A stretch of 28,569 nt of DNA, taken from positions 1 to 28,569 of the forward strand of contig DVLH01000158.1 of NCBI GenBank assembly GCA_018715585.1, read 5' to 3'. The first letter of the stretch is position 1; each line of letters opens with the position of its first letter. The position numbers were made by a program, and so were the translations under genes. Under the pieces are notes generated by a model. It made no database searches. It was given only the letters and a program-made list of their open reading frames with translations, and had not been told where the DNA came from. This DNA is from Candidatus Aphodomonas merdavium. GTDB taxonomy: Bacteria; Bacillota; Clostridia; Christensenellales; Aristaeellaceae. This document shows positions 16,355 through 24,572 of the stretch, piece by piece.

Positions 16355-16429
16355 GGAGAGAAAACGGCGGCAGAAGCGCGCTGTGGCTTATAAAGACAGG
16401 AGTGGCAAAGAACCGGCTTTCCCGCGGTT

Positions 16430-17569
16430 TTACGTGGCTTCCGATGCAAAAATGCGCAGGGAAACTTCCAAAATAGCGTCACGATAGCCGCTGTCCCATC
16501 CCTGCTGATGCCAAGCTTGCAGCGTGGGAAAATGGCTGGCCGCCCGTCCGGAAAAGCCGAGCGGGTCGGCGCCCAGGTCGCGCAGGTGTGCGAGCAGGTT
16601 GAGAATATCTTGGGAAAGCAACTCGCGCAGCTGCGCTTCGTCCACGGCATCGTTGAGTGCGTTGCGCAGAAGAATCTGCCCTTCGACGCGGAGCGTCCAC
16701 TGGCCGTTTTCCTGGCGTGTTCCAAGGGAAATAGCGTTGCGCCGCCCGAGCAGGCAGAACAGTTCCCCGCGCGAGTAGGTGATTTCGTCCACGTCCCCAA
16801 GGAGGAAGGAGACAAGCTCCATCTGTGCGCCGGTGAGCGTGCCGACCATGCGTCCCTGAACAATGACGGCTGCACCGAGATACTCTGTTGGATCGTTGCC
16901 CTTGTAGGGAAGGTTGCCTGCGAGCGTTCCCAGGGGGTTGCTCTCTTTGGCCGGCGTATCGCTTTGCGTTTCGTTGAGGGAAACAAGCGGCAGCAGCGGC
17001 GTGCTCCAGGCATCGAGTATCGTTCGCCGGGCGTGGCCGAGCGTCGTCACGGGCACGTTTCCCAGCTCCGCATAGACGGCGAAGCTCGTTTCAATGTTTG
17101 CCGAGAGGCGGATGCCCAGAAACGGCTTTTGCTTTTGCAAAAAATCGGACGCCTTGCAGCGCGAGACGGCCAGCACCGCCGACTGCTTGAGCCGCGGCGT
17201 GCTTAGCACGCTTTCCAGCAGCGATGCAAACGATTCGCTTCGCGCCAGGTCTTCACAGACGACAATTTGCAAAAGCTGGGAAAAATTGATGTAGCGTGGC
17301 ACCGTTGTACGCAAAACGAGCAGCGCATCCTCAAACGTGGCGGCCGTTGCCTGAACAAGCTCATATGTTCCGGTTTCCCCTCCCTGCGATTCCCCTGCGC
17401 CTTTGCCAGCTTGCGCTGATGGCAAGACAATCGTTACGGCGATGCCATCCTCGGCTTTGTCAATGCCCATGGAGATGACGAACGTTTGCTTATCCACGTC
17501 CACGCCGCCGCGAAGAGCGACCAGGACGCACAGGGCCGCAAAGAGTGCGGCGACACTTCCACGGCGCAT
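16430..17569 (-). CDS. Spore germination protein, Ger(x)C family, lacking a lipobox
   Basis: 379 residues, C subunit of a GerA-type germinant receptor. The start is the ATG at 17569, one base after the gerB stop and behind GGGAGGGG. Ger(x)C features: the early VISMGIDKAEDG strand, AATFEDALLVLRTTVPRYINFSQLLQIVV, and a C-terminal QGWDSGYRDAILEVSLRI. Family members are normally lipoproteins with a lipobox followed by C-W-D. Here the hydrophobic leader runs LFAALCVLVALRGGVDVDKQ, so the position of the anchoring Cys-Trp-Asp is Gly-Gly-Val-Asp; the one earlier cysteine follows leucine and does not fit the lipobox rule. The protein may be held by an uncleaved signal anchor. It is probably made in the forespore with its operon partners. 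Confidence 0.88.
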   Translation of the reverse strand: MRRGSVAALFAALCVLVALRGGVDVDKQTFVISMGIDKAEDGIAVTIVLPSAQAGKGAGESQGGETGTYELVQATAATFEDALLVLRTTVPRYINFSQLLQIVVCEDLARSESFASLLESVLSTPRLKQSAVLAVSRCKASDFLQKQKPFLGIRLSANIETSFAVYAELGNVPVTTLGHARRTILDAWSTPLLPLVSLNETQSDTPAKESNPLGTLAGNLPYKGNDPTEYLGAAVIVQGRMVGTLTGAQMELVSFLLGDVDEITYSRGELFCLLGRRNAISLGTRQENGQWTLRVEGQILLRNALNDAVDEAQLRELLSQDILNLLAHLRDLGADPLGFSGRAASHFPTLQAWHQQGWDSGYRDAILEVSLRIFASEAT

Positions 17570-17570
17570 G

Positions 17571-18743
17571 TCATCCCCTCCCTTTGGCGCCCCGGATTCC
17601 CCGCAGCGCAAACGCAGCCCAGGGTGGGACGATCAGCAGTGCAGCCCGGTAAAGGCGCAGCTGCCAGAGCGTCTGAAAGAACTGTCCGTCGGGACAGAGC
17701 GCAATCGCCGCGCAAAGCAGAGCGGCCGCCAGCGCATGGCGCCATTGAAAGCGGTTGCGCCACGCGCCTGCAAGCATGCCGCCACATCCGGCCATCGCTG
17801 CTCCGGCGGAAAGCAGAAAGAGCATTAGCAGCGCATAATGATAAAACATGCGGTAGAGCTGGGAGCGGCGCAGGTATTCAATAGCAAGCATCAGCCGGAT
17901 CCCCCCGGGAATCGTATCGCGAATGCTGTGCGGCGGAATGGAAAGATTGGTGAGCAGTGTCAGTACGCCGCAAAGGATACCGCCAAGGATAGCGGGGACC
18001 ACCCCTCGCCGCAGGCAGGGAGGACGGGCACTGCCTGTAAAGCGCGGCAGAAGGCCCAGCAGCATGACGCCTGCCCCATTGCCCAGGGCAATGGGAAAAA
18101 CGGCGAGCGTGGCGTTGGCGGATTCTCCAAACACGGGGACAAGGTTGTAAACGTTGGCGTTTTCCAGCATCAGGACGCCAGAAACAGCCAGCAGCCCAAA
18201 GAGCAAAAAGCGCAATGCCCATGCGCAGCGGGAAAAACCCCGCCCGCCGTGCCGGCAGAGAATCAGCCCGAGCGCCGCTACTGCTGCAAACGCGATGGCA
18301 ATCTCTGACGCGCCTTCGATTAGATACAGCGGAACGATGCCACAGAGGCAGCGCAGCAAAAGCGCCGTATCCAGCAGCGCGGCTACGGCTGTCAGCAGCG
18401 ATAGTATTTTCCCCACTGGCTCGCCAAACGCGGCGCGCAACGCTTCGTCATAGGAAAGCGCTTTTCCGTCCTGCCCGTGCATGATGCGCCACAGCGGCAA
18501 CCAGATTAGCAGTGCGCCCAGGGTCGTACCCAACAGCGTAACCCACCAAGCGGCGGAGCGCGCTTGCGTCAAAATGGGGCCTGTACCGGAAAGAAGGCCG
18601 GAGGCGCAGATGAGCAGCGCCGCCAGGAATCCCCATGCCGCGCTGTCGGCTTCAACCCATCCTGGATGCCCGTCCACGCTCGGCGGCGGGCCTCCACCGG
18701 GACGGACGCGAACGCGGGAAGGCTGCGGACGCTTATTTGCCAT
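17571..18743 (-). CDS. Spore germination permease, GerB subunit (APC superfamily)
   Basis: 390 residues, membrane transporter-like B subunit of a GerA-type receptor, which binds germinants in the inner spore membrane. About ten hydrophobic segments are visible, beginning AAWGFLAALLICASGLL and including GKILSLLTAVAALLDTALLL, LRFLLFGLLAVSGVLML, AILGGILCGVLTLLTNL and YHYALLMLFLLSAGAAMAG. The start ATG at 18743 overlaps the gerA stop by 11 bases and has AGGAGG upstream; the longer open frame adds 14 residues inside gerA without support. An unusual N-terminal tail of about 40 residues, rich in Arg, Pro and Gly, precedes the first helix. Confidence 0.88.
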   Translation of the reverse strand: MANKRPQPSRVRVRPGGGPPPSVDGHPGWVEADSAAWGFLAALLICASGLLSGTGPILTQARSAAWWVTLLGTTLGALLIWLPLWRIMHGQDGKALSYDEALRAAFGEPVGKILSLLTAVAALLDTALLLRCLCGIVPLYLIEGASEIAIAFAAVAALGLILCRHGGRGFSRCAWALRFLLFGLLAVSGVLMLENANVYNLVPVFGESANATLAVFPIALGNGAGVMLLGLLPRFTGSARPPCLRRGVVPAILGGILCGVLTLLTNLSIPPHSIRDTIPGGIRLMLAIEYLRRSQLYRMFYHYALLMLFLLSAGAAMAGCGGMLAGAWRNRFQWRHALAAALLCAAIALCPDGQFFQTLWQLRLYRAALLIVPPWAAFALRGIRGAKGRG

Positions 18744-20265
18744 CTTTTTCCTCCTTGTCCCAAGCGCGAGCGGGACCCCGTGCACGTAAAATGCGAACGG
18801 GATTGGATAAATACATTCTTGCGCGCTGCTGCCAGATAGGATAGCGGGTGATTAGGTCTGGGTTGTGCATGCGCGAAGGGGCGAAAGGATAGAAGAACGG
18901 GACACCCATCGATTGTTGCATGCACAGCTCGCAAAAGCACACTAGCATTAAGAGCGAAATGCCATACAGCCCGCCGATGGCGGCTGCAAGCGAAAAAAGC
19001 ATCTGCAACATGCGGAAGGAGAGGGAAAGCCCGTAGTCGCCAATGATCATCGATCCTAGGCCGGAGACGGCCACGACGATGATGAGCATCGGCGAGACGA
19101 GGTCCGCGCTGACGGCGGCCTGGCCGATGACGAGCGCGCTGACGACGCCGAGCCCTTGCCCAAACGCGCCCGGGATGCGTGCTCCGGCGGTGTTGATCAG
19201 GTCAAACGCGACCCCCATCAGCAGCAGCTCAAAAAAGATGGGGATGGGCACGCGCGATTGCGTCTCATAGATGGAGGTCATCAATGCCAGAGGAAGCACC
19301 TCGCTGTGAAAGGTGACAAGCGAAAGGTATACGCCCGGCAAAAATGTGGTCAACAGTACGCCTACCGCACAAATTAACCGTAAAAATGTGCCGCTAGGGA
19401 AACGCTGAAAGGCGACGTCCGGCGAGTGCAGCAGGTGCAGCAGCGTCACGGGCATACACAGCGCCAGCGGCGAGCCGTCCATCAGCAGCAGCGCGCCCCC
19501 TTCAATCAGGAACGAGACGGCGCGGTCCGGCCGTTCCGTATGGACAAAATGAGGGAAGAGGGAATAAGGGTTGTCCTCCAGCAGCTGTTCGAGCTCTTCG
19601 AGGGTGGAAACATAGTCCATGTTTACGCCGGCAACGCGCTTGCGCGCTCTTTCAAGCATTTGTTCGTTACAAACGCCGTCAAGATAGACGAGCGCACATG
19701 ATTTGGGAGCGCCTGTGCCCACGGAAAGCGATTCGAGCACGAGCCGCGGCGAGTGCAGCGCGCGGCGCAGCAGCGTTTGGTTGATTTTTATGTTTTCCGA
19801 AAACGCTTCGTGCGGCCCGGAAACGGTCGCCTCGTTGATGGGCTGCTCTACACCGCGCTTGGCAAAGCCTTTTGTTTCCACCAGCAGTGCTTGCGGGCAG
19901 CCTTCACAAAAAAGCACGGTATCCCCGTCAAGCACGGCGCGCATTGCCTCGTCCAGCGAGTCGCACTGCGAAAGCGAGGCGCTGGAGAGCACGCTGTCGG
20001 CGAGATACGCTGCGCGTGCGGAGCTTGGCTGTGGATCCTCCTGCGCGCGGAGCAGCGGGCGCAGGATGTGCTGGTTAATCTGCGCGGCGCCTGCCATGCC
20101 GTCCAGAAACACGAGCGCAACCGAAAAACCGGCGCAGCAAACGCGGCGCACGGTAACGTCTTTGTTTTGCCCTGCGCGCAGCGCCTGCTTTAGTCGCGCG
20201 ACGTTGTATTCCAGTGCGGCGGAAACCGGCTCTGCGATGGGGTCTGTCAGCGGATCCTGCGGCAT
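18733..20265 (-). CDS. Spore germination receptor GerA subunit
   Basis: 510 residues, A subunit of a GerA-type nutrient receptor. The N-terminal ~270 residues are soluble; family motifs include VVSGPHEAFSENIKINQTLLRR near residue 145 and RVAGVNMDYVSTLEELEQLLEDNPYSLFPHF. The C-terminal half has about five membrane helices; LITFHSEVLP-like VTFHSEVLPLALMTSIYETQ and VPIPIFFELLLMGVAFDLINTAG are the most conserved parts, and PFAPSRMHNPDLITRYP closes the domain. The start ATG at 20265 has an AAGGAGG Shine-Dalgarno that lies in the arm of a strong hairpin. It is the first gene of the gerA-gerB-gerC set directly downstream of murA. Confidence 0.93.
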   Translation of the reverse strand: MPQDPLTDPIAEPVSAALEYNVARLKQALRAGQNKDVTVRRVCCAGFSVALVFLDGMAGAAQINQHILRPLLRAQEDPQPSSARAAYLADSVLSSASLSQCDSLDEAMRAVLDGDTVLFCEGCPQALLVETKGFAKRGVEQPINEATVSGPHEAFSENIKINQTLLRRALHSPRLVLESLSVGTGAPKSCALVYLDGVCNEQMLERARKRVAGVNMDYVSTLEELEQLLEDNPYSLFPHFVHTERPDRAVSFLIEGGALLLMDGSPLALCMPVTLLHLLHSPDVAFQRFPSGTFLRLICAVGVLLTTFLPGVYLSLVTFHSEVLPLALMTSIYETQSRVPIPIFFELLLMGVAFDLINTAGARIPGAFGQGLGVVSALVIGQAAVSADLVSPMLIIVVAVSGLGSMIIGDYGLSLSFRMLQMLFSLAAAIGGLYGISLLMLVCFCELCMQQSMGVPFFYPFAPSRMHNPDLITRYPIWQQRARMYLSNPVRILRARGPARAWDKEEKDGK

Positions 20266-20266
20266 G

Positions 20267-20313
20267 TAAAACGCCTCCTTGCGCCAAAGGGTTCCCGCAA
20301 GGAGGCCGTTTTA
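20267..20313 (-). terminator. Strong hairpin between murA and gerA that contains the gerA ribosome site
   Basis: On the minus strand CCTCCTTGCG (20283-20274 counterpart at 20305-20296) pairs perfectly over ten bases with CGCAAGGAGG, and the flanking TAAAACG/CGTTTTA extends the stem to about 17 pairs with one bulged G. The loop is 12 bases. The AAGGAGG of gerA is in the 3' arm. The U-tract (CGUUUUAC) is short. It may end murA transcription, hide the gerA ribosome site, or both. Confidence 0.65.
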
Positions 20314-20340
20314 TGCCATCGGTGGTGCATTATACCGTTT
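20305..20340 (-). promoter_or_regulatory. Possible promoter of the ger operon, overlapping the murA stop
   Basis: A perfect TATAAT (20334-20329, minus strand) overlaps the murA stop codon, though the match 17 bases further up (TTCCAA) is a weak -35. The same bases also give GTATA followed after 15 bases by CATAAAA, which resembles forespore sigma F/G boxes. Either reading would start a transcript that begins with the hairpin. This is weak pattern evidence. Confidence 0.3.
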
Positions 20341-21595
20341 CGTCCGTTTCCTTGGAAACGAGCGCACCCAGCGCACCCAGCTGCTCTTCCAACCGCTCGT
20401 AGCCGCGGTCAATGCGCTCGGCATGTTCGACGACTGTCTCGCCCTGTGCGCAAAGGCCCGCCAGGACAAGCGCTGCGCCCGCGCGCAGGTCGTGCGCGCT
20501 CACGCGCGCGCCGCTGAGCTTCTCCACGCCGCGCACGACGGCAACACGCCCGCTGACGACGATGTCCGCGCCCATACGGCGCAGATCCTGCACGTGGTTG
20601 AGCCTGTTTTCAAACACATTTTCTGTCAGCACGGACGTGCCCTGCGCAATGGAAGCAAGCGCCAGCATCTGTGCTTGCATGTCTGTGGGGAAACCAGGGT
20701 GCGGCGAGGTTTGCAGCGAACGGAACGCCCGCAGCCGTTCGGGGGCGCGCAGCGCAACGCTGTCGCGTCCCACGTGCACGCGGCAACCCATTTCCCGCAG
20801 CGCCTCCAGCACGGCGCTCATCTCCCGCGGCGCCGTCTCAAGCAGCCGGCCTTCCCCGCCCGTGATGGCCAGCGCGGCCAAAAGGGTGCCTGCGACGATG
20901 CGGTCCGGGATTGGCCTGTGGCAGACGCCGTGCAGCGCTGCGACGCCTTCAATTTCGATGGTGGATGTTCCGGCGCCTCGCACGCGCCCGCCCATCTTGT
21001 TGACGCATGCCTGCAAATCGGCGATCTCCGGCTCGCGTGCGGCGTTATAGATGGTCGTATCGCCCGGCGCGAGCACGGCGGCCAGCATGACGTTCTCCGT
21101 TGCGCCGACGCTAGGATAATCGAAGTGTACGTTGCTGCCATGCATGCGCGAACCATCGCAGAGGATGAGTCCGCCTTCTTCGCGAATGGCGACCCCAAGC
21201 GCGCGCAAGCCCTGCAGGTGTAGGTCAATCGGCCGCAGGCCAATTTCGCACCCGCCAGGATATGTAACCGCCGCTCTGCGCATGCGCGCAAGCAGCGGGC
21301 CCATCAGGAAGATGGACGAGCGCAACGTTTTGGCCAGCGCGTCAGGCAGTGCGGTATCGCGCAAATTGGCTGCGCTCAGACGGACGTCCCCTTGGTCCCA
21401 TACGGCATCGCATCCCAGCGTGCGCAGGATATCCAGCATGTGCGCAACGTCGTCAATGCGCGGGACATCCTTGACTGTAACCTCCCCGTCCGTCAAAAGA
21501 GACGCCGCCAGAATGGGCAATACCGCGTTTTTTGCACGTGAAACGCGCGTTTCACCGCTAAGACGCCGTCCTCCTTCAACCCGGAGCATCCGCAT
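20330..21595 (-). CDS. murA: UDP-N-acetylglucosamine 1-carboxyvinyltransferase
   Basis: 421 residues from the ATG at 21595. It catalyses the first committed step of peptidoglycan synthesis, adding enolpyruvate from PEP to UDP-GlcNAc. Substrate contacts Lys22-Asn23 (SRAKNAVLPIL), the catalytic loop Cys116 in PGGCEIGLRPIDLHLQ, and the catalytic Asp in GFPTDMQAQ are present. The loop has Cys, so natural fosfomycin sensitivity is expected. Start choice: the frame also has a GTG at 21604, but the G-rich Shine-Dalgarno (about 21604-21611) would abut that codon, whereas it is well spaced for 21595. The gene is divergent from the class A penicillin-binding protein gene, so two peptidoglycan genes share one control region. 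Confidence 0.95.
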   Translation of the reverse strand: MRMLRVEGGRRLSGETRVSRAKNAVLPILAASLLTDGEVTVKDVPRIDDVAHMLDILRTLGCDAVWDQGDVRLSAANLRDTALPDALAKTLRSSIFLMGPLLARMRRAAVTYPGGCEIGLRPIDLHLQGLRALGVAIREEGGLILCDGSRMHGSNVHFDYPSVGATENVMLAAVLAPGDTTIYNAAREPEIADLQACVNKMGGRVRGAGTSTIEIEGVAALHGVCHRPIPDRIVAGTLLAALAITGGEGRLLETAPREMSAVLEALREMGCRVHVGRDSVALRAPERLRAFRSLQTSPHPGFPTDMQAQMLALASIAQGTSVLTENVFENRLNHVQDLRRMGADIVVSGRVAVVRGVEKLSGARVSAHDLRAGAALVLAGLCAQGETVVEHAERIDRGYERLEEQLGALGALVSKETDETV

Positions 21596-21604
21596 GTGCT
21601 CCAC

Positions 21605-21869
21605 CCCCCCTCAAAAAGCATATGCCGCCGAAGGAAGAAGGTGAAACCTTCGCGGAAAAGCTTCGCGCTTTTGCGCAAAAAAAGAGCGATTGAGCGCGCA
21701 AACTGCGCGCATTTTTCTAACGCCGCCCCTTTCCGTCGAAAAGTGGACTTTTTCGTCGCGCCTGCGACGGCAGGGGAAAGAAAACCTTTCGTCGAATCGT
21801 TTATTTCCGAAGGGCGCGCCGCCGGCGCCGCACCCTTCCACATAGCACTTGCATTTAGAGGAGGCGCTC
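21605..21869. promoter_or_regulatory. Hairpin-rich divergent region between murA and the PBP gene
   Basis: 265 bases without a convincing gene. Small perfect hairpins: GCGCGCA-AAC-TGCGCGC (21694-21710) followed by ATTTTTC, which looks like an intrinsic terminator or attenuator on the plus strand; and CGTCGC-GCCT-GCGACG (21754-21769). TTTCGTCG occurs twice (21751, 21787), so alternative pairings are possible. I could not identify confident -35/-10 pairs for either gene. An open frame across it is extremely Lys/Arg-rich and looks accidental. Confidence 0.45.
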
Positions 21870-24572
21870 ATGCGCAAACAGGATACGATCGATCCGCCAC
21901 CGCGGAAGAGAACCATTTTCAAACCGCGCAACCGCAGGCCCAACTTTGCCGTCAGCGTGCTGGTTTGTTCGGTACGGCTTTTTGCGCTGCTGGTGCTCGT
22001 GGTTTGCGTGGCGGGCGGCGGTGTGCTGCTGGGCATCGTCAAGGCATACACCGAAACTGCGCCGGAGCTCGACCTTGCCGTCATCGACGACCAAGCGGAG
22101 ACCTCTTTCTTCTATGACGCCGACGGCAACCTTATCACCGATTACAAGGGCAGCGAAGACCGCGTCATGGTTTCCATCGACGATATCCCCGAGAAGCTGC
22201 AATATGCGTTCGTGGCCGTGGAGGACGCCAGATTTTACACGCACAACGGCGTGGATGCCAAGCGCATCCTCGGCGCGTTCGTGTCCAATCTGATGTCCTC
22301 GTCGGTGCAGGGAGGATCCACCATCACGCAGCAGCTGATCAAAAACAGCCTTCTCTCCGATGAGCAAAGCTACAAGCGCAAAATTCAGGAAGCGTACCTG
22401 GCCATGCAGCTGGAGAAGATTTACACAAAGGACCAGATCCTGGAAAGCTACCTGAACACGATCTACCTGGGCGAGAATTATTATGGCGTCAAAACGGCGG
22501 CGATGGGCTATTTCGGCAAGGAGCTCGACGAGCTGACGCTGCGCGAGTGCGCCATGCTGGCCGGGCTCGCGCGCAGCCCTTACTACTACAACCCCAGGCG
22601 CAACTACTTTACCCGCTCCACGCCGCAGGTGACGGACGACCGCACCGACTATGCCCTTTCGCAGATGTATGAAAACCAGTTCATCACCTACGATGAATAC
22701 CAGGCGGCGCTGGACGTCAATACGGCTACCGTGCTGGAGGAGGCGCCCAACAGTGCCACGGCGCTGTATGATTACCCCTACTACGTCGAATATGCCGTTG
22801 AGGACGTTATTGATACGCTCCTGCAGCTGAATTCGCTTGAAAACACGTCCGCCAACCGCTCCAAGATGGAGACGGAGCTGCGCACGGGCGGCTATCATGT
22901 CTACCTGTGCCTGGATACCGAGATCCAGCGCATTGTGGAGGATACGCTGGCCAACTGGGATGATTATCCGCTCCTGCGCGACCCGAGCGATTCCGTCTAC
23001 CGCCAGCGCAACACGGACGGCACATATACAGAGCTGATCCAGCCGCAGGCGGCCGCCGTCGTGTTCGATTACCGCACGGGCGAGCTCAAGGCCGTCGTGG
23101 GCGGCCGGACGGCGCCGACGGCGCGCAAGACGCTCAACCGCGCCACGGATATGACGATGCCCGTGGGTTCTGCCATCAAGCCCATCGCCGTCTACGCGCC
23201 GGCGATTGAATTGGGCGCATCGCCTGCGACAATCGTCTACAACATGCCTGTGCCGATTCACGGTTATGCCAACGGCGACGGCAAAGATTATTTCCCTTCC
23301 AACTACGGCGGGGGCAGCTACTCGGGCGCGACGACGCTGCGCCAGTCAATGATCAAGAGCTATAATATTTCCGCCGCGCAGACGCTGCTGTATTACGTGG
23401 GTACCGACCGCTCGGCAGCGTTCCTGCGCGCGATGGGCGTGGACGACGCCAACATTAACGAGACGCCTTACGGGCTGGCGCTGGGCTCTTCGGGCATTAC
23501 GCCGGTGCAGATGGCGGTTGCGTTCGGTACGCTGGGCAACAGCGGCATCTATCAGGAGCCGATTTCCTTCAGCCGTATCGAGGACAGCGACGGCAACGTT
23601 ATTGTGGACCGCTACACGACGCAGACAAAGCGTATCATCTTTAAAGAGAGCACCGCTTGGTTGACCGTGGATATGATGAAAGACGTCGTTTCAAGCGGTA
23701 CGGGCACGGCGGCGAAAATCAGCGGGCAGACCGTTGCCGGCAAGACAGGGACGAACAGCGACTACCGCGGCGTGACGTTTGCCGGGTTGACGGGCTGGTA
23801 CTCCGGCGCGGTTTGGATTGGCCATGACAACTACAAGCCGCTTTCTTCTAAGGCGACGGGCGGCAACTATGCCGCGCCGCTGTGGCAGTCCATCATGGAG
23901 CAGATTCATGAGGCGAAAGGATTGTCCGACCGGGATATCATTGAAAAATCGCCGGAGGAGGTTGGGCTGATCCGCGTGACGACATGCGGCGTCAGCGGCA
24001 TGCTGGCCACAAACGCCTGCGCCTCCGACGCCAACGGTTACGGCGTCATCACCGATTATTGGGCACAGGAAAACGTGCCGACGGAGTACTGCAACATGCA
24101 CCAACAGCTTTCGCTGTGCGCCGATACGGGTTTGTTGGCTACCGAATACTGCCCCAACATCGTTTCTGAAAGCGCGATCATCATCCCGATGGGCCATCCG
24201 CTTTACGATTACATCGACGAATATTCCAACGTAATGCAGGACTACCTTGGCGAGTTTGCTACGCTTAAGCTCACCGCAGACGACGCATACAACCAGGCGC
24301 TGATTGCGGGCTGCACCTGTACGATGCACAACGCTGCCTGGGTGCAGGAGCAACAGCTCTATCAAAGCAGCGACGTGGTTGCCCAGGCGCAGGCACTGCT
24401 CCAGCAGGCGTATTCGATGCTTACCAACTACGGCAGCATGATTTCCGAGGCGGACTATGTTTCCGTGTCCTATTGCATCCGCCAGCTGGAGGCGGCGCTG
24501 AGCAGCTATTCGGGCATTGAACAGGCGATGGCAAACCTGCAATACGCGCTTTCCTTGTTTAACCTATCGTGA
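21870..24572 (+). CDS. Class A penicillin-binding protein (glycosyltransferase + transpeptidase)
   Basis: 900 residues. A basic cytoplasmic tail is followed by one membrane helix (LFALLVLVVCVAGGGVLLGI). The GT51 glycosyltransferase domain shows catalytic Glu118 in AVEDARFYTHNGVD, then GGSTITQQLIKN, YLNTIYLGENYYGVKTAA and LRECAMLAGLARSP. The transpeptidase domain has SxxK at Ser434-Lys437 (PVGSAIKP), SxN at Ser497-Asn499 (KSYNISA) and KTG at 625 (AGKTGTNS). A C-terminal part of about 200 residues contains seven or more cysteines and a helical Gln/Ala-rich end. The start ATG at 21870 has GAGGAGG eight bases upstream; a TTG at 21849 is open but unsupported. It polymerises and cross-links peptidoglycan outside the membrane. 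The stop overlaps the topB start (TGATG). Confidence 0.95.
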   Translation: MRKQDTIDPPPRKRTIFKPRNRRPNFAVSVLVCSVRLFALLVLVVCVAGGGVLLGIVKAYTETAPELDLAVIDDQAETSFFYDADGNLITDYKGSEDRVMVSIDDIPEKLQYAFVAVEDARFYTHNGVDAKRILGAFVSNLMSSSVQGGSTITQQLIKNSLLSDEQSYKRKIQEAYLAMQLEKIYTKDQILESYLNTIYLGENYYGVKTAAMGYFGKELDELTLRECAMLAGLARSPYYYNPRRNYFTRSTPQVTDDRTDYALSQMYENQFITYDEYQAALDVNTATVLEEAPNSATALYDYPYYVEYAVEDVIDTLLQLNSLENTSANRSKMETELRTGGYHVYLCLDTEIQRIVEDTLANWDDYPLLRDPSDSVYRQRNTDGTYTELIQPQAAAVVFDYRTGELKAVVGGRTAPTARKTLNRATDMTMPVGSAIKPIAVYAPAIELGASPATIVYNMPVPIHGYANGDGKDYFPSNYGGGSYSGATTLRQSMIKSYNISAAQTLLYYVGTDRSAAFLRAMGVDDANINETPYGLALGSSGITPVQMAVAFGTLGNSGIYQEPISFSRIEDSDGNVIVDRYTTQTKRIIFKESTAWLTVDMMKDVVSSGTGTAAKISGQTVAGKTGTNSDYRGVTFAGLTGWYSGAVWIGHDNYKPLSSKATGGNYAAPLWQSIMEQIHEAKGLSDRDIIEKSPEEVGLIRVTTCGVSGMLATNACASDANGYGVITDYWAQENVPTEYCNMHQQLSLCADTGLLATEYCPNIVSESAIIIPMGHPLYDYIDEYSNVMQDYLGEFATLKLTADDAYNQALIAGCTCTMHNAAWVQEQQLYQSSDVVAQAQALLQQAYSMLTNYGSMISEADYVSVSYCIRQLEAALSSYSGIEQAMANLQYALSLFNLS

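Noticed and set aside
21596..21869. Lys/Arg-rich small protein in the murA-PBP spacer
   Set aside because: No ribosome site, runs into the PBP gene in another frame, and its composition follows from hairpin-rich DNA.
21855..23261. 468-codon minus-strand open frame opposite the PBP gene
   Set aside because: Arg/His/Val-rich shadow; PBP motifs lie in the plus-strand frame.
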